Source: Rubrobacter sp. (lineage in GTDB: Bacteria > Actinomycetota > Rubrobacteria > Rubrobacterales > Rubrobacteraceae). Taken from it: DNA of 15,937 nucleotides. This document shows positions 1 through 6,719 of the stretch, piece after piece; positions within the stretch are counted from its first letter, which is position 1, and each line of letters starts with the position of its first letter. The position numbers and the translations under genes are program-made. Where the stretch lies: the NCBI GenBank assembly GCA_016781725.1, contig JADDPU010000097.1, positions 4,290 to 20,226 on the forward strand. Reading direction: 5' to 3'. A model generated the notes under the pieces. It made no database searches. It saw only the letters and a list, made by a program, of their open reading frames with translations, and was not told the DNA's origin.

Positions 1-717
1 CACGCTTCGGTAGCGTCCGCCCCCGACAACGCCAGCGAGTACCTCGTGTACCACGCCTGGGACCCGCAGCACACGAGTCGCCAGATGCGAATCGATCGGT
101 TGACCTGGGACGAGAGGGGACCCGTCTCCTCCGGCCCGACGCTCGACCCCCAGCCCGCGCCGCCGCAGCCCACGTTCCGCGACAACTTCGACGGGCCTGG
201 CGGCGCGCCGCCTGAACCCGGCTCGTGGCGGGTGTCCGAAGGGAACTGGCGGCAGGGCGCCGGGGAGCTCGCCCAGCTTGACCCCGGTGCTCGTTCGGCC
301 ACGGCGCAGATCGTCGGCGTCGCGCCCGGCGGTGGGTGTTTGATCGAGGTGAACGCGCGACTGCTGGGGACCGGAGACGCCAGCGGCAGGTACGGCGTCT
401 ACCTCGATCACGGTCCAGGGGACCGAACGCTCCTGACGCTGGCCGCGGACGGGTCAGGGCTGCTGTGCGAGCGAGTTCGAGACCCCCGGAAGCCGACCCC
501 CCTTTCGAGCCCGACGGCCCTCGGGGACCGCTTCAGAAGCGACGCCTATCATCGGCTGCTGGTCGACGTGCGGGGCGGCGGGTTGGAAGCGCGGGTAGAC
601 GGCGTCCTCCTGGCGGCAGGGCTCGAAGCGCCCGGCGTCGCCGGCATAGGGCTGATGACGAGCGGGGTCTCGGCAGCTTTCGACGGGGTGAGCGTCTCCC
701 CGCACGGGCCGGGATAG
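1..717 (+). CDS. GH43-type glycoside hydrolase, 3' fragment with C-terminal lectin-like domain
   Basis: The frame is open from the first base, so the gene is cut by the window edge; GTG at 46 is internal, not a start. About the first 50 visible residues (YLVYHAWDP, then MRIDRLTWDERGPV and SGPT) match the last blades of a GH43 five-bladed propeller. The same pattern (YHAW, WIDRLTW, GPT) closes the complete GH43 lipoprotein at 13141-14172. A proline-rich linker (PQPAPPQPT) leads to a beta-rich segment of about 180 residues beginning RDNFDG, which resembles the concanavalin-like LamG/DUF1080 domains often appended to secreted glycosidases. The catalytic residues lie outside the window. The enzyme probably acts on arabinose- or xylose-containing plant polymers, judged from the neighbouring GH51 and GH127 genes; export cannot be checked without the N-terminus. 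GH43 assignment is likely, substrate unknown. Confidence 0.75.
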   Translation, partial: HASVASAPDNASEYLVYHAWDPQHTSRQMRIDRLTWDERGPVSSGPTLDPQPAPPQPTFRDNFDGPGGAPPEPGSWRVSEGNWRQGAGELAQLDPGARSATAQIVGVAPGGGCLIEVNARLLGTGDASGRYGVYLDHGPGDRTLLTLAADGSGLLCERVRDPRKPTPLSSPTALGDRFRSDAYHRLLVDVRGGGLEARVDGVLLAAGLEAPGVAGIGLMTSGVSAAFDGVSVSPHGPG

Positions 718-808
718 CCGCGCCCGAAGATACCGGGAGCTTGCGGAATCTCAGGCGGGCGGCGCAGGAGAGACGGCGGAACGTTCGCTCACCGGAGAGG
801 AGTAAAGG

Positions 809-2281
809 GTGGCTAGGATAAAGATCGACCCAGACCGCACGGTCGGCACGCTGGACCGGAGGGTCTTCGGCGGCTTTATAGAGCACCTGGGTCGCTGCAT
901 CTACGGCGGCGTCTTCGACGAGGGCTCGCCCTTGAGCGACGAGCGCGGCTACCGCCGCGACGTGCTCGAGGCCGCAAAGGGCTTGCGCATGCCCCTCCTG
1001 CGCTGGCCAGGCGGGAACTTCGTCAGCGGCTACCACTGGACCGACGGCATCGGCCCGCGCGAGAAGCGCCCGAGAAAGATAGAGCTCGCCTGGTTCACCG
1101 AGGAGTCCAACCGCTTCGGTACCGACGAGTTCGTCGAGTACTGCCGGGTGCTCGGCACCGAGCCCTACATCTGCGTCAACATGGGAACCGGCACCATAGA
1201 CGAGGCCCAGGCCTGGGTGGAGTACTGCAACGGCACCGGCGACACCTACTGGGCCAACCTCAGGCGCGAAAACGGCCACGAGGAGCCCCACAACGTCAAG
1301 TACTGGGGCCTCGGCAACGAGATGTACGGGGAGTGGCAGATAGGGGCGCTCGAGGCCGAGGACTACGTGAAGAAGGCCCGCGAGTACGCCAAGGTGATGA
1401 AGTGGACGGACCCAAGCATACAGCTGGTGAGCTGCGGCCTCAGCGGCCTTACCGACTGGGACCGGCTCGTCGTGGAGAAGCTGGCCCCCTTCGTGGACTA
1501 CCACAGCGTCCACATCTACACCGGCAGCGACGACCACTGGTCGAACGTGCTGGCCCCGCACCAGGCCGACCGCGCCCTGCGCACCGTCCGCGCCACCATA
1601 GACCGCGCGCGCTTTGAGGGGCGCATAGACCACCCCATCCACGTAGCCTACGACGAGTGGAACGTCTGGTTCAGGGAGCGCACCGCCGAGTCGGAGCTCG
1701 AGGAGCACTACACGCTATCGGACGCCCTCGCGGTCGCGACCTACCTCAACGTCTTCGCCCGCAACTGCGAGACCGTCAAGATCGCCAACCTGGCCCAGAT
1801 GGTCAACGTGATAGCCCCGATCTTCACGAGCGAGGACGACCTGTTCTTGCAGACGATCTACCATCCCTTGAGGCTCTGCGCCGAGCACATGCTCCCCGTC
1901 GTGCTCGACGCCTACGTCGAGTGCGAGAAGCACGCCCTGGAAGACGAGGCGTCCTCCTGGCCGCACCGCGTCGCGGACATGGGCCCGTTCGACGTGCTCG
2001 ACGTCTCGGCCACCCGCGACGAGTCGGGGTCCGACCTGACCCTCGTCGTCGTTAACCGCGACCCCGAGCGCGAGGCGCGGACCACCATAGCTCTCACCGA
2101 CGCTGCCTTCGCCGGTACCATCACTGCCTACGAGGTCACCGGCGACGAACCCGGCGCGAAAAACGACTTCGGCCACGAGAGGGTAGGGGTGAGCGAGCGC
2201 TCCTTGACCGCGGAGGGGACCTCACTCGAGCACGCCTTCCCGGCCTGCTCGATCACGGTCCTGCGGGCCCCTCTGGCATGA
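809..2281 (+). CDS. abfA: Alpha-L-arabinofuranosidase, GH51
   Basis: This enzyme hydrolyses terminal alpha-L-arabinofuranosyl groups from arabino-oligosaccharides by a retaining mechanism. The 490-residue protein has the usual length and layout of intracellular GH51 enzymes: a (beta/alpha)8 barrel followed by a beta-sandwich from roughly residue 350. Visible landmarks are RWPGGNFVSGYHW near residue 65, GLGNEMYGEWQ with the acid/base Glu171, and YDEWNVW with the nucleophile Glu283. There is no signal peptide, so it acts in the cytoplasm on imported oligosaccharides. The GTG start at 809 is supported by GGAGAGGAG at 794-802 and by conserved family sequence from the first residues (KIDPDRTVG). 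Its stop overlaps the GH127 start by four bases (ATGA), implying translational coupling. Of 21 isoleucine codons, 10 are ATA, unusual at this GC content. Family identification is secure; linkage preference is not. Confidence 0.95.
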   Translation: MARIKIDPDRTVGTLDRRVFGGFIEHLGRCIYGGVFDEGSPLSDERGYRRDVLEAAKGLRMPLLRWPGGNFVSGYHWTDGIGPREKRPRKIELAWFTEESNRFGTDEFVEYCRVLGTEPYICVNMGTGTIDEAQAWVEYCNGTGDTYWANLRRENGHEEPHNVKYWGLGNEMYGEWQIGALEAEDYVKKAREYAKVMKWTDPSIQLVSCGLSGLTDWDRLVVEKLAPFVDYHSVHIYTGSDDHWSNVLAPHQADRALRTVRATIDRARFEGRIDHPIHVAYDEWNVWFRERTAESELEEHYTLSDALAVATYLNVFARNCETVKIANLAQMVNVIAPIFTSEDDLFLQTIYHPLRLCAEHMLPVVLDAYVECEKHALEDEASSWPHRVADMGPFDVLDVSATRDESGSDLTLVVVNRDPEREARTTIALTDAAFAGTITAYEVTGDEPGAKNDFGHERVGVSERSLTAEGTSLEHAFPACSITVLRAPLA

Positions 2282-4200
2282 GAATGCCCCACGCGGCGCG
2301 GCGTTCGCGGGTGGTAGACACCTCCGCCAGCCCCCACGCCCGATTGCGACCCCTCCCCCTCGCCGACGTGCGGCTCTCGGACGGCTTCTGGGAGCCTCGG
2401 CGGCGCATCAACCGCCGAGAGACGCTCCCCTCGCAGTACGAGCACCTCGAAGAGACGGGCCGCCTGGACAACTTCAGGCGCGCCTCGGGCAAGATCGCGG
2501 TTCCCTTCCGGGGCCTCTATTTCAACGACTCCGACGTGTACAAGTGGCTCGAAGCTGCCTCCTGGTCGCTGGCCACCGACCCTGACCCCGACCTGGAGCG
2601 AATGGTCGACGCCGCCATCACGGAGATAGCCGACGCCCAAAGGCCCGACGGCTACCTCAACACTTACTTCACCTTCGAGCGGGCACACGAGCGCTGGACG
2701 GACTTCGACCTGCACGAGATGTACTGCGCAGGCCACCTCATCCAGGCCGCCGTCGCCCACTTCAGGGCGACCGGCGCGCGCCGCCTGCTCGACGTCGCCG
2801 TCCGCTTCGCCGACCACATCTGCCACCTCTTCGGCCCCGAAGAAGAGGGCAAGCGGCCGGCCGTCGACGGACACGAGGAGATCGAGATGGCCCTCGTCGA
2901 GCTCTTCCGGGCTACCGGGGACCGGCGCTACCTCTACCAGGCCCGCTACTTCGTGGACGCGCGCGGGCACGGCCTGCTCGGCGAGCCCTACGGTCGCTTC
3001 GACCCCTCCTACAGCCAGGACCACGAGCCCTTGAGGGACCAGCGCGAGGTGGTGGGCCACGCAGTCCGCGCCCTGTACCTGTACTGCGGGGCTACCGACG
3101 TCTACGCGGAGATTGGGGAGCCAGACCTCCTCGATGCCCTCCGCCGGCTGTGGCGCAACATGACTACGAAGAGGATGTACGTGAGCGGCGGGCTCGGCTC
3201 GCGCTACGAGGGCGAGGCGTTCGGCGGGGACTACGAGCTGCCCAACGAGCGCGCTTACGCGGAGACCTGCGCCGCAATAGCCGGCGTGATGTGGAACTGG
3301 CGCCTGCTGCTCGTCTCGGGCGAGGCCCGGTACGCTGACCTCATGGAGCACACGCTCTACAACGCAGTACTTCCCGGCATCTCCCTCGACGGCCGGCGCT
3401 ACTTCTACCAGAACCCCCTCGCCGATGACGGAACCCACCGCCGCCGGCCCTGGTTCGGCTGCGCCTGCTGCCCGCCCAACGTAGCGCGCCTGCTCGCCTC
3501 GCTGCCCGGGTATATCTACTGCACCTCCGACGACGCAGTCTGGGTGCACCTCTACGCGGAGGGCACCGCTGCGGTCGACCTCGGAGACCACGCCGTACGG
3601 CTCGCGCAGCGCACTGACTACCCGTGGGACGGGAACGTCGAGATCTCGGTGGAAGAGGGCGGAGGCGAGTTCGGGCTCATGCTGCGCGTCCCCTCGTGGT
3701 GCGAGGAGGGCTGCACCCCTGTGGTCAACGGAGAGGCGATGGACGCCTCCTTCCCACCAGGTTCTTACGCAAAGGTTCGTCGCCTCTGGCGGGCGGGCGA
3801 CACGGTACGCCTGGACCTTCCGATGCCGGTCCGGCGCCTCGAGAGCCACCCGCACGTCGTCGAGAACGCCGGCAGGGTGGCGCTCGCGCGCGGCCCGCTC
3901 CTGTACTGCGTCGAGCGAGCCGACAATCCCGGTCTCGACCCGCGGGATCTCGTCCTGCCCGCCTACTCGAATCCTTTGGTCCGCTTCGATCCGCAGCTCC
4001 TCGGCGGCGTGACCGTGCTGGACGCCAGGGCCGAGGTCCTAGTCCCCGAAGAAGCCTGGAAGGACCGGCTCTACCGTACCGCGCGCCCCCAGCCGGACGG
4101 GGGGCAGGAGGCGGGCTCGACAACGCTAAGAGCCGTGCCTCTCTACGCCTGGGCCAACCGCGAGCCCGGCGCGATGCGCGTCTGGCTCAGGAGCCGTTAA
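2278..4200 (+). CDS. Beta-L-arabinofuranosidase, GH127 (HypBA1-like)
   Basis: The 640-residue protein matches GH127, whose characterised member HypBA1 of Bifidobacterium longum (658 residues) releases L-arabinose from beta-1,2-linked arabinofuranobiose derived from hydroxyproline-linked plant glycans. The key site is conserved with the correct spacing. Glu313 in GEAFG corresponds to the acid/base; Glu329 and Cys331 in AYAETC correspond to Zn ligands. The CACCPPN motif supplies Cys397 (nucleophile and Zn ligand) and Cys398 (Zn ligand), with Cys395 in the position of a third conserved Cys. An alpha/alpha barrel precedes a C-terminal beta region. No signal peptide is seen, so it is cytoplasmic. 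The start overlaps the GH51 stop (ATGA); a second in-frame ATG lies at 2284, and neither has a strong Shine-Dalgarno, consistent with coupling. Other GH127 specificities (for example on rhamnogalacturonan-II) remain possible. Confidence 0.92.
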   Translation: MRMPHAARRSRVVDTSASPHARLRPLPLADVRLSDGFWEPRRRINRRETLPSQYEHLEETGRLDNFRRASGKIAVPFRGLYFNDSDVYKWLEAASWSLATDPDPDLERMVDAAITEIADAQRPDGYLNTYFTFERAHERWTDFDLHEMYCAGHLIQAAVAHFRATGARRLLDVAVRFADHICHLFGPEEEGKRPAVDGHEEIEMALVELFRATGDRRYLYQARYFVDARGHGLLGEPYGRFDPSYSQDHEPLRDQREVVGHAVRALYLYCGATDVYAEIGEPDLLDALRRLWRNMTTKRMYVSGGLGSRYEGEAFGGDYELPNERAYAETCAAIAGVMWNWRLLLVSGEARYADLMEHTLYNAVLPGISLDGRRYFYQNPLADDGTHRRRPWFGCACCPPNVARLLASLPGYIYCTSDDAVWVHLYAEGTAAVDLGDHAVRLAQRTDYPWDGNVEISVEEGGGEFGLMLRVPSWCEEGCTPVVNGEAMDASFPPGSYAKVRRLWRAGDTVRLDLPMPVRRLESHPHVVENAGRVALARGPLLYCVERADNPGLDPRDLVLPAYSNPLVRFDPQLLGGVTVLDARAEVLVPEEAWKDRLYRTARPQPDGGQEAGSTTLRAVPLYAWANREPGAMRVWLRSR

Positions 4201-4263
4201 TGTCTATCGCCCACGAGCCCTCACCAGGCTGCCGGAGGGACGAAGGTACGCCTCCTGTTCGGT

Positions 4264-4286
4264 GCCCGGGAGCCCGGCTCCCGGGC
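4264..4286. repeat. Perfect 23-nt inverted repeat after the GH127 gene
   Basis: GCCCGGGAGCC, a single C, then GGCTCCCGGGC: an 11-bp perfect palindrome. As RNA it would fold with a 3-5 nt loop and 9-10 stable GC-rich pairs. It lies 63 bases after the GH127 stop and upstream of the promoter candidate for the transporter operon, the place expected for a transcript end or processing point. No T tract follows on either strand, so it is not a canonical intrinsic terminator. It could act as a Rho-independent pause, an RNA-stability hairpin, or a protein site. Confidence 0.6.
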
Positions 4287-4296
4287 GCTTGGCGGA
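4283..4296. repeat. 14-bp direct repeat, copy 1
   Basis: GGGCGCTTGGCGGA, identical to 4392-4405, beginning inside the right arm of the palindrome at 4264-4286. The two copies bracket the AT-rich promoter segment 4300-4380. I cannot tell whether it is a duplication trace or a binding site. Confidence 0.6.
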
Positions 4297-4319
4297 GGGC
4301 GCAAAATAAAACAACACAT

Positions 4320-4365
4320 TTAACGTTCGTTTAGGTTGACCGATGATTAGACCGCTGTTAACGTT
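4320..4365. promoter_or_regulatory. Pair of TTAACGTT boxes, possible repressor operators
   Basis: TTAACGTT occurs exactly at 4320-4327 and 4358-4365, 38 bp apart, in the AT-rich patch before the transporter operon. The CG-centred, A/T-flanked core resembles half-sites of LacI-family operators, the usual local regulators of CUT1 sugar operons. The second box coincides with the putative -10 hexamer, a position where bound repressor would block transcription; the first lies just upstream of the putative -35. Symmetry beyond the AACGTT core is poor, so the regulator family is inference. Confidence 0.4.
4336..4364 (+). promoter_or_regulatory. Candidate housekeeping promoter for the sugar ABC importer operon
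   Basis: TTGACC at 4336-4341 (five of six matches to TTGACA) is followed after 17 bp by TAACGT at 4359-4364 (three of six matches to TATAAT). Transcription would begin near 4371 and give a leader of about 50 nt to the ATG at 4421. The -10 is weak. The call rests on spacing, the AT-rich setting in an otherwise GC-rich sequence, and position before an operon. Confidence 0.4.
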
Positions 4366-4391
4366 GTGTGCAACCATTTCCGGGCGGCGAG

Positions 4392-4405
4392 GGGCGCTTG
4401 GCGGA
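4392..4405. repeat. 14-bp direct repeat, copy 2
   Basis: Second exact copy of GGGCGCTTGGCGGA (first at 4283-4296), here in the expected untranslated leader of the binding-protein mRNA, shortly before its Shine-Dalgarno at 4411-4418. Confidence 0.6.
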
Positions 4406-4420
4406 TAGAAGGAGGAGGAC

Positions 4421-5758
4421 ATGAAGGGGTTTCGGGCGACGGGTCGTAGGCTGACGCGGCAGGATTTCTTGCTCCTGAGCGCCGGAGCAGGGGCGGGGCT
4501 CGCACTGGCGGGTTGCGGCGGTGGCAGTACGGCCGTACAGAGCACGGGCGATGGCGGCAAGACCTACAAGGGTCCGAAGGTGGACGTGGCGTTCTGGAAC
4601 GGGTTCACAGGCGGGGACGGACCCTACATGGGCGAGTTGGTGAAGGAGTTCAGCTCCCAGAACAAAAAGATAAACGTCAGCATGAACACCGTGGAATGGG
4701 CCGTTTACTACCAGAAGGTCCCGTCGGCGGTAAGCACCGGCGAGGGACCTGACGTGGGGATCATGCACGCCGACCAGCTGGGGACCAACGCCGCGCGAGG
4801 CGTGGTTATCCCTCTGGACGACGTGGCCAGCGCGTTGGGGCTGAAGGAGAGCGATTTCGCCCCGACTGTCTGGAACGCCGGTCTCTACAACAACCAGCGC
4901 TTCGGTATACCCCTGGACATGCACCCGCTCGGGTTCTACTACAACAAGAGTCTGATGGAGAAAGCGGGCCTCGACCCCAACAATCCGCCCCAGACCAGAG
5001 ACGACTACGAGGCCGCGCTCGAGGAGATGAAGGGCGCCGGCATCCAGGGACACTGGGTGTCCCCGCTCCTGTTTACTGGCGGGCTCAGCTGGATGTCGGT
5101 GCTCTGGCAGATGGGCGGCGACCTCTACAATGACGATGCATCCAAGGCGACCTTCAACTCCGACGCGGGCGTCCAGGCATTGGAATGGATGGTAAGCCTC
5201 GTCAAGAAGGGATACAGCCCCAAGGACGTAGGCGAGGACGCCGAGTTCGTCGCCTTCCAGAACGGCGACAACGCCTTTATGTGGAACGGCATCTGGAACA
5301 TAAATCCTCTCAAAGAGGTCAAGGGGCTCGAGTGGGATGTGGCCCCGCTGCCACAGATAGGCACGGAGAAGGCCGCCTGGGCCGGCACACACCAATTCGT
5401 GATCATGAACAAGCAGCCGCTGGACGAGAACAAGGTGCAGGCTTCCAAGGTGTTCATCAACTGGATCAGCGAGAAGTCCATCGAGTGGGCAAAGGCCGGG
5501 CAGATCCCGGCGCGCGCGACCGTGCGCGAGAGTCAAGAGTTCAAGAGCCTCGAAGAGCAGGCCACCCTGGCCAAGCAGGTGCCCTACGTGCACTTCGTCC
5601 CGCCCGTGCCTGGCATCGCCGAGGTGGGGCTGACGACCTTCGAACGGGCGGTCAACGAGGCCGTATTGCTCAAGACGGAGCCCAAGGCCGCGCTCGACGC
5701 AGCGGCGAGCCGGGCCGACCAGCTGTTGGAAGAGAACCGCCAGAAGTACCAGGCGTAG
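4421..5758 (+). CDS. Sugar ABC transporter substrate-binding lipoprotein (SBP family 1)
   Basis: This 445-residue protein has the extracellular solute-binding protein family 1 architecture of CUT1 oligosaccharide importers (MalE/UgpB-like). After the signal peptide come VDVAFWNGFTGGDGPYM, a typical first strand and helix, STGEGPDVGIMH near residue 110, and GIPLDMHPLGFYYNKSLMEKAG near residue 165. The N-terminus has arginines (GRRLTRQDFLLL), a hydrophobic stretch and the lipobox LAGC with Cys32, so it should be lipid-anchored outside the membrane and present sugar to the two permeases downstream. TRQDFL looks like the Tat motif TRRDFL with Gln in place of the second Arg. ATG at 4421 is set by GGAGGAGG at 4411-4418. 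It is the first gene of a tight run to 9918. The sugar bound is inferred to be an arabino-oligosaccharide from the adjacent hydrolases. Confidence 0.93.
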   Translation: MKGFRATGRRLTRQDFLLLSAGAGAGLALAGCGGGSTAVQSTGDGGKTYKGPKVDVAFWNGFTGGDGPYMGELVKEFSSQNKKINVSMNTVEWAVYYQKVPSAVSTGEGPDVGIMHADQLGTNAARGVVIPLDDVASALGLKESDFAPTVWNAGLYNNQRFGIPLDMHPLGFYYNKSLMEKAGLDPNNPPQTRDDYEAALEEMKGAGIQGHWVSPLLFTGGLSWMSVLWQMGGDLYNDDASKATFNSDAGVQALEWMVSLVKKGYSPKDVGEDAEFVAFQNGDNAFMWNGIWNINPLKEVKGLEWDVAPLPQIGTEKAAWAGTHQFVIMNKQPLDENKVQASKVFINWISEKSIEWAKAGQIPARATVRESQEFKSLEEQATLAKQVPYVHFVPPVPGIAEVGLTTFERAVNEAVLLKTEPKAALDAAASRADQLLEENRQKYQA

Positions 5759-5761
5759 AAC

Positions 5762-6718
5762 ATGGCCACGCAAGGGATCGAGCAACCCCACATCCAGCAG
5801 CCGCCGGGCAGGAAGCCATCCGGCAGCCGCCGGAAACCAACGGACGCAAGCCTCCTCACGCCGTTCGTGTTTCTAGCGCCTTACCTGCTGCTGTTCATCG
5901 TCTTTATCGTGATACCTGCGGTCTTCGGGATCTGGATCAGCCTCCACGTCTGGGACCCCCTCCTGATCGCAAAGCCCTGGGTCGGACTCCAGAACTACAC
6001 AGACCTGTTCTCCTCGAACTCGACAACGGCCGGCCCCTTCTGGAACAGCATGGAAGCCACGGGCAAGTTCACGCTCTACTCGGTGCCGCTGCTCGTGGTC
6101 ATCCCGTTGGTGGTCGCCCTGATACTCAACCAGCAGATCCGTGGGATACAGTTCTTCCGGGCGATGTACTTCGCGCCCTACGTGCTTGGGGTTGCCGTTA
6201 TCGGCGTCCTATGGCGTTTTTTGCTCGACCCGAACGTCGGGCTCGTGAACTACTACCTGGGTGTTCTAGGGCTGGAGAAGGTGCCCTGGATCACGGCGCT
6301 GCCGTGGGCCTGGGTATCTCTGGTGGGGGCGACGGTCTGGTGGACTCTCGGGTTCAACGCCGTGATCTACCTGGCGGGCCTCCAGGACATAGACCCCGAG
6401 CTCTACAACGCGGCCAAGGTGGACGGCGCGAACCGTTGGCAGAGGTTCGTCAACGTGACCCTGCCGGGCTTGAGGCCGGTCCTCCTGTTCGTCGTGACGG
6501 TGACGATCCTGGCCTCGGCCAACATGTTCGGCCAGTCGTACATCATCACGAAGGGTGCCCCCGGCGAGGAGACGACGACGGCGATCATGTACATCGCGGA
6601 GACGGGGCTCCAGCAGTTCAACATGGGCGCCGCGGCGGCGATGAGCTACGTGCTGGCTCTCGCCCTGCTAATCGTCAGCGTCGTGAACTTCGCCGTCTTC
6701 CGCAATAGGGGGGATTGA
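5762..6718 (+). CDS. Sugar ABC transporter permease, MalF/UgpA type
   Basis: This 318-residue CUT1 permease is one of two membrane subunits that move the captured oligosaccharide into the cytoplasm. A basic, proline-rich cytoplasmic tail of about 30 residues precedes the first membrane segment (PFVFLAPYLLLFIVFIVIPAV read in part). About six membrane segments follow. The EAA loop that docks the ATPase is clear at residues 215-235 (YNAAKVDGANRWQRF, then VTLPGLRP). The start lies three bases after the binding-protein stop with no good Shine-Dalgarno, so it probably depends on translation from upstream. The second permease begins one base after its stop. No nucleotide-binding subunit follows, so a shared MalK/MsmK-type ATPase encoded elsewhere is likely. 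Confidence 0.94.
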   Translation: MATQGIEQPHIQQPPGRKPSGSRRKPTDASLLTPFVFLAPYLLLFIVFIVIPAVFGIWISLHVWDPLLIAKPWVGLQNYTDLFSSNSTTAGPFWNSMEATGKFTLYSVPLLVVIPLVVALILNQQIRGIQFFRAMYFAPYVLGVAVIGVLWRFLLDPNVGLVNYYLGVLGLEKVPWITALPWAWVSLVGATVWWTLGFNAVIYLAGLQDIDPELYNAAKVDGANRWQRFVNVTLPGLRPVLLFVVTVTILASANMFGQSYIITKGAPGEETTTAIMYIAETGLQQFNMGAAAAMSYVLALALLIVSVVNFAVFRNRGD

Positions 6719-6719
6719 G

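Noticed and set aside
533..1708. Long open frame on the - strand across the GH51 gene (391 codons)
   Set aside because: It is antisense to a gene with intact catalytic motifs, its product is low-complexity in Val/Ala/Gly/Leu, and no domain is recognisable. Such frames are expected opposite GC-rich genes.
2128..3855. Long open frame on the - strand across the GH127 gene (575 codons)
   Set aside because: It mirrors the codon bias of the + strand gene; no family resemblance or sensible start context was seen.
4200..4334. 44-codon ORF beginning at ATG 4200, overlapping the GH127 stop (TAATG)
   Set aside because: It reads through the palindrome and the AT-rich promoter patch, its product has no recognisable feature, and its composition does not look coding. 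Chance overlap is more likely.
4358..5791. Open frame of 477 codons on the - strand across the binding-protein gene and its promoter region
   Set aside because: It is antisense to a clear binding-protein gene, runs through the regulatory region, and shows no recognisable domain.
5185..6708. Open frame of 507 codons on the + strand in another frame across the binding-protein and first permease genes
   Set aside because: The translation is Arg/Gly/Pro-rich and unstructured, crosses two well-supported genes, and has no family motifs.
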